Positions 1 to 5,804 of a stretch of 6,309 nt of DNA are shown here, piece by piece. The DNA comes from DASPXK01 sp035637315 (lineage in GTDB: Bacteria > Chloroflexota > UBA6077 > JACCZL01), in assembly GCA_035637315.1 (NCBI GenBank), contig DASPXK010000053.1:1-6309 (forward strand), in the 5' to 3' direction. A program made the position numbers and the translations under genes. Under the pieces are notes generated by a model, which was not told the origin of the DNA, did not search any database, and saw only the letters and a list, made by a program, of their open reading frames with translations. Each line of letters opens with the position of its first letter. The stretch's first letter is position 1.

Positions 1-493
1 CGAGCCCTGCTGGCAGCCCGATCAAGGCCGGCAGCCGTTGGGTGCCACCCCCAGCCGGGATGAGTCCGAGCTGGATCTCGGGCTGGCCAATGCTGACCGC
101 CGGGCTGTCCGCCGCCACTCGGTAATCACAGGCCAGGGCCAGCTCCAGGCCGCCGCCCAGGGCCGGGCCGCCGATGGCGGCCACGGTCGTGCACGGCAGC
201 GCCTCCAGGTCGTTCAGCGGTCGCTGAAAGGCACGCGCGGCAGCAGCGAGATCGTCCGCTGTCGACGCTTGCCCTATTGCCGCCAGGTCGGCGCCGGCCA
301 CGAACTGGCCCGGTTTGCCGCTGCGGATTACCAGCCCTTGCAGGTCCGAGATGGAGCGTGCCTCTGCAATCGCGGCCGCGAAAGCCTCGATCAACGCCAG
401 GTTGAGGGCGTTGATCGCATCGTCCGGGCGGTCAATGACCAGGCTGGCAACGCCGTCGCGAGGCGATTCAAGACGAGCCGCGGGTTCGCTCAC
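1..493 (-). CDS. fadJ: FadJ/FadB-type multifunctional beta-oxidation protein, N-terminal enoyl-CoA hydratase part (partial)
   Basis: Only the first 164 codons are in the window; the C-terminal side runs off the left edge. The frame opens with GTG at 493-491, which overlaps the TGA of the upstream thiolase gene as GTGA, a usual sign of translational coupling. The translation is a crotonase fold. The oxyanion-hole segment KPGQFVAGADL lies at residues 60-70 and the GGPALGGGLELALACDYRVA segment at 108-127. The two expected catalytic glutamates are Glu117 and Glu139, the latter in PEIQLGLIPAGGGTQRLP. Family knowledge: in FadJ, FadB and HADHA this domain hydrates trans-2-enoyl-CoA and is followed by a 3-hydroxyacyl-CoA dehydrogenase domain. 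That second domain is not visible here. Inference: FadJ-like, because the wording around both motifs matches FadJ/HADHA and the gene follows a FadI-like thiolase. A single-domain enoyl-CoA hydratase of about 260 residues cannot be excluded from this fragment. Confidence 0.85.
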   Translation of the reverse strand, partial: MSEPAARLESPRDGVASLVIDRPDDAINALNLALIEAFAAAIAEARSISDLQGLVIRSGKPGQFVAGADLAAIGQASTADDLAAAARAFQRPLNDLEALPCTTVAAIGGPALGGGLELALACDYRVAADSPAVSIGQPEIQLGLIPAGGGTQRLPALIGLPAGL

Positions 494-1788
494 GATCGCT
501 CGAGGACCATCGCGCAGCCGATCCCGCCAGCAGCGCAAGCGCTGAGCAACCCCAGTTGGACGTCGCGGCGAGCCATCTCGTTGGCCAGGGTTATCAGCAG
601 GCGCGCGCCGGTCGCCCCGAACGGGTGTCCGAGGGCGATCGAGCCGCCGGCCACGTTCAGCCGCTGCGGATCGATCGACCCGACCGCCGCTGGGCGATTC
701 AGCTTCTCCCGCGCGAATTCACGTGAGTCGAGCTTCTGCAGCGTCGACAGCACCTGGGCCGCGAACGCTTCGTGCATCTCGACGAGCCCAACGTCCGACA
801 GCCTTGCGCCGGCTCGGTCGAGGGCCAGCGGGATCGCATACGCCGGGCCGATCAGAAGCTGATCGGCTGGATCGACGGCCCAGTAGGCGTAGGAACGGAT
901 GCAGGCGATCGGCGCATAGGCGAGGGCCCGCGCCTTTTTCTCTTCCATAAGCAGAACGCTGGCCGCGCCGTCCGTGAGAGGGCTGGAGTTGCCGGCCGTG
1001 ACTGTGCCGTGGGCGCGGTCGAAAACCGGACTCAGGGCGGCCAGCTTCTCGAGCGAGGTGTCCTGGCGGATATGGTTGTCACGCGTGATCGCGTGGCCAC
1101 CGTTGCGCGGCACGTAGATCGGCGCGACCTCAGCCGCCAGGCGGCCATCCGCCCAGGCCGCGGCCGCGTACTGGTGGCTGCGAAGGGCGAAGGCATCCTG
1201 GTCCTCCCGCGTGATGCCGTTCAGCTTGGCCATCAGCTCGGCCGACTCGCCCATGCTCAGCCCGGTTGACGTCTCCTTGATGCCTGGCACCTGGGGCGCG
1301 AGGTCGGAGATGCTGAGATGCGCGAAGCTCTGGACCCGCTCGGGCAGCGAGCGGGCCTGGCTGGCCGCCACCAGCGCCCTCGCCAGGCGCGGACTGTACC
1401 CAATCGGAACGTTCGACAGAGATTCCGCTCCTCCCGCGATGGCAACCTCGAGGTACCCCCGCTCGATCTGGTCGACCACATCGGTGATGGCCTGGCAGGC
1501 GGAGGCGCAGGCGACGCTGACTGTGCGAGCCGGCACGCTGCGAGGCAAGCCAGCCGCCAGGACCAGCTCGCGCGCCAGGTTGTGATACGCGACCGGGCGA
1601 GCGACGTTGCCGTAGACGACCGCCTGTACCTCGGCCGGATCCAGCTCGGCTCGCTGAAGCAGCTCGACGGTGGCCCCCCGCGCCAGCTCTAGTACGTCCA
1701 GCTCACGCGTCTCGGCGCCAGCCTTGACGAAGGGCGTGCGGAGCCCGGCCACGAATGCGGCCCGACGGCCCCTAGCCCGGCGCAGCAT
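490..1788 (-). CDS. fadI: Acetyl-CoA C-acyltransferase (3-ketoacyl-CoA thiolase, FadI/HADHB type)
   Basis: This 432-residue protein has the length usual for FadI. It would cleave 3-ketoacyl-CoA with CoA to give acetyl-CoA and a shortened acyl-CoA, the last step of beta-oxidation in the cytoplasm. The N-terminus carries the thiolase opening FVAGLRTPFVK (residues 12-22). The nucleophilic cysteine is expected at Cys94 in SVACASACQA, aligned with the ACISANQA motif of the HADHB subgroup. The HEAFA box is at 339-343, the GGSIALGHPFGATG box with catalytic His388 at 381-394, and the second active-site cysteine is Cys418 in SACAAGGIG. All catalytic residues are present, so the gene looks intact. The ATG start at 1788 is preceded by a G-run (1799-1794) that could serve as a weak ribosome binding site. 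The stop overlaps the GTG of the FadJ-like gene, so the two enzymes are probably made together, as in other thiolase/multienzyme pairs. Other thiolase subfamilies are possible, but the FadI/HADHB wording is strong. Confidence 0.92.
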   Translation of the reverse strand: MLRRARGRRAAFVAGLRTPFVKAGAETRELDVLELARGATVELLQRAELDPAEVQAVVYGNVARPVAYHNLARELVLAAGLPRSVPARTVSVACASACQAITDVVDQIERGYLEVAIAGGAESLSNVPIGYSPRLARALVAASQARSLPERVQSFAHLSISDLAPQVPGIKETSTGLSMGESAELMAKLNGITREDQDAFALRSHQYAAAAWADGRLAAEVAPIYVPRNGGHAITRDNHIRQDTSLEKLAALSPVFDRAHGTVTAGNSSPLTDGAASVLLMEEKKARALAYAPIACIRSYAYWAVDPADQLLIGPAYAIPLALDRAGARLSDVGLVEMHEAFAAQVLSTLQKLDSREFAREKLNRPAAVGSIDPQRLNVAGGSIALGHPFGATGARLLITLANEMARRDVQLGLLSACAAGGIGCAMVLERS

Positions 1789-1817
1789 CTGAGCCCCCCA
1801 AGATCTAGCTGTGAAGA

Positions 1818-1885
1818 CCGTAGCGCGGGGCTTGTCCCCCGCTCGTTCGGGGATGGTAAGCGGGCGACAGGCCCCCTCGCTACGG
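1818..1885. repeat. Large imperfect inverted repeat between the binding-protein gene and fadI
   Basis: The left arm (1818-1843, beginning CCGTAGCGCGGGG) and the right arm (1859-1885, ending CCCCCTCGCTACGG) are complementary over about 26 bases with a few mismatches and one bulge. They are separated by 15 bases. The structure fills most of the 102-base space between the stop codon of the binding protein and the fadI start, and begins 5 bases after that stop. On the minus strand it is not followed by a T-run, so it does not look like a classical intrinsic terminator. It may protect the 3' end of the transporter mRNA or be one copy of a dispersed palindromic element; the second idea needs the rest of the genome. 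Confidence 0.7.
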
Positions 1886-1890
1886 GTCGA

Positions 1891-2943
1891 TTACTTGACC
1901 AGTCCTTTGCTCTTGAGCCACGCGGCGGCTACGTCGCGCGGCTCCTTGCGGTCGACCCCGACCTGCTTGTTCAGATCGGTCAGCTCCTGGGTCGTGAGCT
2001 TCGCGCTGACGCCGTTGAGCAGCTCCTTGAAGCTGGCCGGCGCCTTGCTCAGCAGGTCGTCGCGCACGATCGGGGCCACGTTGTCGGCGGCCTGGAGTTT
2101 CTTGTCGTCGTCCAGCACCACGAAGCCCTTCTGCAGCATCACGGCGTCGGTCGAGAACAGCAGCGCGACGTCGATCTGGTTGCCCTCCAGGGCGGCGACA
2201 GTGAGTGGGCCACCGGCGTCGAGGGGCTTGAAGTCTTTGAAGGTGATCCCGTAGGTCTCCTTGAGGCCGGGAATGCAGAACGGGCGCTGTGGACATTCCG
2301 GCGGTGCGCCCAGCACCAGCTGTCCGGCGACCGGGATCAGGTCACTCATCTTCTTGAGGTTGTACTTGTCTGCGGTGGCCTTGGTGACGGCGAAGGCGTT
2401 CGTGTCAACCGCCTGGGCGAAGTCGAGCACGCTGATACCCTTCGGCTTCAGCGCTTCCTGGAGCTGCTTCTGGGCGTCGGTCGGGTCGGCGACCTTGGCC
2501 GAGGCTCTGGTCACGAACGCGAGCAGGGTGGCCAGATATTCGGGGTATATGTCGATCTGGCTCGAGTCGATAGCTGGGAAGACGATCTCGCGGTTGCCCA
2601 GGTTTAGCCGCCGGTCGAGACGATAGCCGTCCGACTCGAGCACCTGGCCGTACAGCTCGGCCAGAACGACTTGCTCGCTGAAGTTCGTAGACCCCATCCG
2701 CACGGTTGGCCTCTCGCCTGGCTTAGCCGCAGCGGCTGGCGAGGCCGCCGGCGAAGCGGCCGGCGAGGCCGCCGGCGAAGCGGCTGGCGAGGCCGCCGGC
2801 GAAGCGGCCGGCTTGGGAGCCTCGGTCGGCTTCGCCGGAGCCGTCGTTGGGGACGGCTGGGCCGGCGCGCAGGCCATCGCCAGTGCGAGGAGCGTCGGGC
2901 CAACGAGCACATGCAATGCTCGGGCCGTGAATCGGGTTACCAT
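1891..2943 (-). CDS. Glycine betaine/choline-type ABC transporter substrate-binding lipoprotein (OpuCC/OsmF family)
   Basis: This 350-residue protein is the solute receptor of the importer. A basic N-terminus and hydrophobic stretch (residues 1-24) end in LALAMAC, giving a candidate lipid-anchored Cys25; Ala at -3 is a less common lipobox residue. Residues 26-80 form a low-complexity Ala/Pro/Ser/Thr linker with six AASP units (46-69). The folded domain starts near residue 80 with MGSTNFSEQ (83-91), then RRLNLGNREIVFPAI (111-125) and IDIYPEYLATLL (130-141), which are hallmark segments of quaternary-ammonium binding proteins. VDTNAFAVT lies at 179-187, and LEGNQIDVALLFSTDA (252-267) marks the second lobe. 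Cys217 and Cys223 may form a disulfide if exported. The ATG at 2943 is supported by GGAGGG at 2954-2949, 5 bases upstream. The gene is last of the transporter cluster and is separated from the permeases by 267 bases with its own promoter candidate. Betaine, choline, carnitine or a related solute are all possible ligands. Confidence 0.93.
   Translation of the reverse strand: MVTRFTARALHVLVGPTLLALAMACAPAQPSPTTAPAKPTEAPKPAASPAASPAASPAASPAASPAASPAAAAKPGERPTVRMGSTNFSEQVVLAELYGQVLESDGYRLDRRLNLGNREIVFPAIDSSQIDIYPEYLATLLAFVTRASAKVADPTDAQKQLQEALKPKGISVLDFAQAVDTNAFAVTKATADKYNLKKMSDLIPVAGQLVLGAPPECPQRPFCIPGLKETYGITFKDFKPLDAGGPLTVAALEGNQIDVALLFSTDAVMLQKGFVVLDDDKKLQAADNVAPIVRDDLLSKAPASFKELLNGVSAKLTTQELTDLNKQVGVDRKEPRDVAAAWLKSKGLVK
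2738..2809. repeat. Three tandem 24-bp units coding the AASP linker
   Basis: Three consecutive 24-base units run at 2738-2761, 2762-2785 and 2786-2809. Each is made of two diverged 12-base halves (GGCGAGGCCGCC then GGCGAAGCGGCC on the plus strand). The three units are identical except for T at 2785 in place of C. Read on the minus strand they encode the Ala-Ala-Ser-Pro repeats between the lipidated cysteine and the ligand-binding domain. Because the unit is a multiple of three, gain or loss of copies keeps the frame. The same periodicity explains the Arg/Gly-rich open frames seen on both strands here. Confidence 0.93.
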
Positions 2944-2948
2944 CTAAT

Positions 2949-2954
2949 CCCTCC
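2949..2954 (-). promoter_or_regulatory. Ribosome binding site of the substrate-binding protein gene
   Basis: GGAGGG on the minus strand ends 5 bases before the ATG at 2943, the strongest Shine-Dalgarno match in the window. It directly abuts the 3' arm of the hairpin at 2955-2972, so folding of the leader could affect its exposure. Confidence 0.75.
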
Positions 2955-2972
2955 CCCCGGCTAGAGCCGGGG
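2955..2972 (-). promoter_or_regulatory. Leader hairpin 2, adjacent to the ribosome binding site
   Basis: A perfect 7-base-pair GC stem (CCCCGGC / GCCGGGG) closes a four-base TCTA loop on the minus strand. The 3' arm runs straight into the Shine-Dalgarno sequence. The stem is seen directly; a regulatory role is inferred from its position. Confidence 0.6.
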
Positions 2973-2984
2973 CCTACTCAAACA

Positions 2985-3007
2985 CAGGCTGGCTAGCCGC
3001 CAGCCTG
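2985..3007 (-). promoter_or_regulatory. Leader hairpin 1, near the predicted transcript start
   Basis: A perfect 9-base-pair stem (CAGGCTGGC / GCCAGCCTG) encloses a five-base loop, GGCTA on the minus strand. It lies a few bases after the start point predicted from the promoter at 3018-3046. The downstream sequence TGTTTGAG is only weakly T-rich, so it is a poor intrinsic terminator. It may stabilise the 5' end of the mRNA or act together with hairpin 2. Confidence 0.6.
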
Positions 3008-3017
3008 CTCTTCAACT

Positions 3018-3046
3018 ACTCTAACGGGCCATCCGCCGAACGTCAA
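3018..3046 (-). promoter_or_regulatory. Sigma70-like promoter for the substrate-binding protein gene
   Basis: On the minus strand, TTGACG (3046-3041) matches five of six bases of the -35 consensus. It is followed after exactly 17 bases by TAGAGT (3023-3018), which matches four of six bases of the -10 consensus including the key A at position two and the final T. The predicted start is near 3011, giving an untranslated leader of about 68 bases before the ATG at 2943. The site lies between the permease and binding-protein genes, where a promoter for separate expression of the receptor makes sense. It is a prediction from sequence only. Confidence 0.5.
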
Positions 3047-3112
3047 CGCCCATTCGCCGCACGGGTGTGCCTCAAACTTCTTGCGCCGGCCGCCACCCCC
3101 TCACCCCCGGCT

Positions 3113-3172
3113 CCCTCTCCCTCCGAGGGGAGAGGGGGAAACCGGCTTCCCTCTCCCCGGCGAGGGAGAGGG
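3113..3172. repeat. Two tandem palindromes (CCCTCTCC...GGAGAGGG)
   Basis: Two palindromes with identical 8-base arms sit next to each other: CCCTCTCC at 3113-3120 pairs with GGAGAGGG at 3129-3136, and the same arms recur at 3149-3156 and 3165-3172. The loops are 8 bases and differ (CTCCGAGG and CCGGCGAG). The flank before each copy is also similar (CCGGCTCCCTCTCC and CCGGCTTCCCTCTCC), so the pair looks like a duplicated or dispersed intergenic element. It lies 38 bases after the permease stop and upstream of the binding-protein promoter. No T-run follows on the minus strand, so mRNA stabilisation or processing is as likely as termination. Confidence 0.8.
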
Positions 3173-3210
3173 TTGGGAACAAGTGCGTTTCGTGGGGTGA
3201 GCGCCGCGGC

Positions 3211-3930
3211 TTAGCGCGCCAGCGGCTCGGCGGCTGGGCCGCCCTGCAGCCGACTCCCGCGCACGCCCGTCGAGACGACGAGTCGCTCGAACGCGCCGAA
3301 CGCGAGCTCCGTGCCGACCGCCACGAGCGCTACGAGGACCGCGCCGACGAGCAGCCGTTCGTATTCCTGGCGGGCCAGGCCATCGACGATGTAGCGGCCG
3401 AGCCCACCGCCGGCTACCAGTGCCCCCAGGGTTGCCGTGGCGATGATCGCCACAGCCGCGTTCCGAACGCCGGCGATGATGAGCGGGGCGCCGATCGGCA
3501 GCTCCGCCTCGCGGAGCAATTCCCACTCGCCCATTCCCATTCCGCGCGCCGCCTCCACCACGTCGCGGTCGACCTCGCGGATCGCCACATAGCTGTTGGT
3601 GAGGATAGGCGGGATTCCGAGCGGCACCATCGCGAACAGGGTTGGCCAGAAGCCGAGTCCAAGCCCGAGCGAGAACGCCAGCGGGAGGGCCAACGCCAGC
3701 AGCGCCATCGATGGCAGGGCGCGCCCGATGTTGGTCATGTTGATCGCCGCGAAGCCGGCGCGTCCGGTGTGCCCGAGGCCTACTCCGATCGGCAGCGCGA
3801 TCGCGGCGGCTAGGGCAACCGCCACGCCCGACACCCAGAGATGCTCGGCGATGCGGGTCGGGATGCCATCCGATCCCTGCCAGTGGGCCGGGTCGGTCAG
3901 CCACGCGACCACGATGGCCAGGAAGCTCAA
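3211..3930 (-). CDS. Glycine betaine/choline-type ABC transporter permease (second)
   Basis: This 239-residue inner-membrane protein is a permease of the ProW/OpuC family. Hydrophobic segments lie at about residues 31-53, 71-93, 95-113, 150-174 and 192-213. The cytoplasmic EAA loop that docks on the ATPase is EAARGMGMGEWELLREAELP (126-145), followed by the typical IIAGVRNAAVAIIATATLGALVAGGGLG region. The start is a TTG at 3930-3928, one base after the TGA of the first permease (TGAGTTG), so it is probably translated by coupling; GTAGG lies 7 bases before it. A GTG at codon 7 is an alternative. The first and second permeases differ in sequence, which fits a heterodimeric channel as in OpuCB/OpuCD or OsmW/OsmY. 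The C-terminal tail (about 220-239) is polar and of no recognised type. The gene is followed by tandem palindromes and then by the promoter of the binding-protein gene. Confidence 0.92.
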   Translation of the reverse strand: MSFLAIVVAWLTDPAHWQGSDGIPTRIAEHLWVSGVAVALAAAIALPIGVGLGHTGRAGFAAINMTNIGRALPSMALLALALPLAFSLGLGLGFWPTLFAMVPLGIPPILTNSYVAIREVDRDVVEAARGMGMGEWELLREAELPIGAPLIIAGVRNAAVAIIATATLGALVAGGGLGRYIVDGLARQEYERLLVGAVLVALVAVGTELAFGAFERLVVSTGVRGSRLQGGPAAEPLAR

Positions 3931-3931
3931 C

Positions 3932-4588
3932 TCAGGACCTACCGCGTGCCCACGGCGTTGCGGCGCGCTGGACGACTACCAGGAGGCCATCGGCCACCAC
4001 AGCCAGCCCGACCGACAGCACGGCGCCGACGATCAGCGGGGTGCTGAAGAAGCGCTGGATTCCGTCGAGAATCAAGAATCCGAGGCCGCCCTGGCCGATC
4101 AAGGCGGTCACGGTTGTCAGCCCAATCGTGGTGACCGTCGCGACTCGGACGCCGGCGATGATCACCGCAAGGGCGAGCGGTAGCTCGACTCGCCACAAGA
4201 GCTGGAGTGGCGTGTAGCCCATCCCGACGGCAGCCTCGCGGACGTCGGGCGGGACGGACTGGATGCCGCCGACGATGTTTCGGACCAGGATCAGGAGCGT
4301 GTAGCTGACCAGGCCAATCTCGGCGGTCAGCAGTGACAGGCCCGTGAACGGGATGAGCAGAGCGAACAACGCAAGGCTCGGGATCGTGTAGAGGATGCCC
4401 GTGACCCAGGTGACCGGGGCGTACAGACGCGGCCGCCGAGCGATCCAGATGCCGAGCGCGAACGAGACCGCGAAGCCGATCCCGACGGCGAGCCCGGTCA
4501 GGACGAGATGCTCGCCGAGCCGCTGGGCGATGTCTCCCAGGTGGCTCAGGACCCAGTCCCAACGGATGAGCGGCTCGCCGGCGGTCAT
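3932..4588 (-). CDS. Glycine betaine/choline-type ABC transporter permease (first)
   Basis: This 218-residue protein has the compact size of OpuCB/OsmW permeases. Hydrophobic segments are at about residues 28-50, 61-82, 88-108, 139-162 and 185-207. LYTIPSLALFALLIPFTGL (66-84) is a hallmark of the family, and the EAA docking loop is EAAVGMGYTPLQLLWRVELP (118-137). GVRVATVTTIGLTTVTALIGQGGLG (146-170) follows. The ATG at 4588 overlaps the ATPase stop codon as ATGA, so it is translationally coupled to the ATPase; no good Shine-Dalgarno sequence lies before it, which agrees with coupling. With the second permease it would form the membrane channel of the osmoprotectant importer. Confidence 0.93.
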   Translation of the reverse strand: MTAGEPLIRWDWVLSHLGDIAQRLGEHLVLTGLAVGIGFAVSFALGIWIARRPRLYAPVTWVTGILYTIPSLALFALLIPFTGLSLLTAEIGLVSYTLLILVRNIVGGIQSVPPDVREAAVGMGYTPLQLLWRVELPLALAVIIAGVRVATVTTIGLTTVTALIGQGGLGFLILDGIQRFFSTPLIVGAVLSVGLAVVADGLLVVVQRAATPWARGRS

Positions 4589-5793
4589 GGCTGGACCGAA
4601 TGCTCGTGCGTGGCCAAGCCGCTACTCGCGCCGTCCGTCGAGGCCGTGACCCGGGAAGTCGCTGCGCGGAGCGCTGTGCCCACCGAGTCGAGTGTAAGCA
4701 CGCCCTCGTAGCGCCCGCTTGGGCTCACGACAACTCCGGTCTGGACGGCCGAGCCAAGCAGCATCGACAGGGCATCTCGGAGTGTCGTCTCGCCGGTGAA
4801 CACCGGCGACGACGGGTCTGCCCCGCCCACGTCGGCGACGCCCTCAGCCGGCAGCCGCTCAACCTGCAGCCAGCCGAGGGGCTGGTTGTCCGCGTCGAGC
4901 AGCAGCACGTGCCTCGCCGCCGCGGCGGCGGCTCGCGCGCGGATGGCCTGGACTGCCTCGCCCTGGCGCGCGGTTGTGGCATCGCTGAGCTTTACATCGC
5001 CGACGGTCATGAGCGAGAGGCGCTTGAGTCCCCGGTCCGCGCCGACGAAGCGGGCGACGAAGTCGTTGGCCGGATTGGTGAGCAGTTCGCTTGGTGGAGC
5101 GTACTGGGCCAGGTAGCCACCCTGCTGCATGACCGCCACGCGGTCGCCCATCTTGATCGCTTCGTCGATGTCATGGGTCACGAACAGCACCGTCGTCCGC
5201 AGCTCGCGATGGAGTCGCAGGAACTCGTTTTGGAGGCGCTCGCGAACGATCGGGTCGACCGCGCCAAACGGCTCGTCCATGAGCATCACCGGTGGCTCGG
5301 CCGCCATGGCTCGAGCTACCCCCACTCGCTGGCGCTCGCCGCCTGAGAGCTGCGACGGGTAGCGATTGCGCACTCGCGCCGGATCGAGGCCGATGAGCGC
5401 GAGGAGCTCGTCGACCCGCCGCCTGATACGCTCTCGTGGCCAGCCCAGCAAGCGCGGCACGGTGCCGACGTTGTCGGCGATCGTTTGATGCGGAAACAGC
5501 CCGATTTGCTGGATGACGTAGCCGATCCGTCGCCGCAGCGCCGTCACCTCGACCTGAGCCACGTCCTGGCCGTCGATGAGCACCTGGCCCTCCGTCGGTT
5601 CGACCAGGCGGTTGACCATCTTGAGGCTGGTGGTCTTGCCACACCCGCTCGGCCCAACCAGGACGCAGATCTCGCCAGGCGGGACGGTGAGCGACAGGTC
5701 GTTGACCGCGGCTGGACCCCCCCGGCCCAGGCCGAAACGCTTGGTAACGCGGCGGAAGTCGACCGTCGCACCGAGATTTGTGGACCCGTTCAA
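4585..5793 (-). CDS. Glycine betaine/choline-type ABC transporter ATP-binding protein with CBS domains (OpuCA/ProV family)
   Basis: This 402-residue cytoplasmic ATPase powers the importer. Walker A is GPSGCGKTT (47-55), the Q-loop is in VIQQIGLFPHQT (93-104), the signature is LSGGERQRVGVARA (149-162), Walker B is VMLMDEPFGAVD (169-180), and the H-loop histidine is His207 in FVTHDIDEA. All ATPase motifs are intact. The EPFGAVDPIVRERLQNE segment and the length are typical of the betaine/choline group. Residues about 262-378 form a tandem CBS region, with repeats near 262-312 and 328-376. In OpuA-type systems the CBS pair senses ionic strength or cyclic di-AMP, so gating is likely but not shown here. 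The tail after 380 is Ser/Thr-rich, unlike the acidic tail described for OpuA of Lactococcus. The start is TTG at 5793. The frame is closed upstream by a stop at 5835-5833, and no ATG or GTG lies between that stop and the ATPase core, so TTG is the only plausible initiator. The upstream DUF1684 gene ends 11 bases earlier. Confidence 0.94.
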   Translation of the reverse strand: MNGSTNLGATVDFRRVTKRFGLGRGGPAAVNDLSLTVPPGEICVLVGPSGCGKTTSLKMVNRLVEPTEGQVLIDGQDVAQVEVTALRRRIGYVIQQIGLFPHQTIADNVGTVPRLLGWPRERIRRRVDELLALIGLDPARVRNRYPSQLSGGERQRVGVARAMAAEPPVMLMDEPFGAVDPIVRERLQNEFLRLHRELRTTVLFVTHDIDEAIKMGDRVAVMQQGGYLAQYAPPSELLTNPANDFVARFVGADRGLKRLSLMTVGDVKLSDATTARQGEAVQAIRARAAAAAARHVLLLDADNQPLGWLQVERLPAEGVADVGGADPSSPVFTGETTLRDALSMLLGSAVQTGVVVSPSGRYEGVLTLDSVGTALRAATSRVTASTDGASSGLATHEHSVQP

Positions 5794-5804
5794 CTCAAGC
5801 CAAT

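Noticed and set aside
38..862. Long plus-strand open frame opposite fadJ and fadI
   Set aside because: It lies antisense to two clear enzyme genes, is rich in Arg/Ala/Ser with no recognisable domain, and crosses the fadI/fadJ junction. Such frames are expected in GC-rich coding DNA.
1789..1830. Promoter directly upstream of fadI
   Set aside because: TAGATC at 1808-1803 on the minus strand is weakly -10-like, but no acceptable -35 element lies at the proper spacing.
2738..2809. CRISPR-like repeat array
   Set aside because: The units are contiguous without spacers and encode an in-frame protein linker.
2604..2912. Arg/Pro-rich minus-strand frame within the lipoprotein gene
   Set aside because: It is an alternative-frame reading of the 24-bp repeat; the AASP frame has the signal peptide, binding domain and ribosome binding site.
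2985..3007. Intrinsic terminator for the permease transcript
   Set aside because: The stem is good, but the following TGTTTGAG is not a real T-run, and the position just after a promoter candidate fits a leader hairpin better.
3067..3813. Plus-strand open frame of 248 codons opposite the second permease
   Set aside because: It is a charged, Arg/Glu/Asp-rich translation antisense to a conserved permease and runs through the tandem palindromes; there is no family signal.
4600..5346. Plus-strand open frame of 248 codons opposite the ATPase
   Set aside because: It lies wholly antisense to conserved Walker and CBS coding sequence, and no independent domain is visible.
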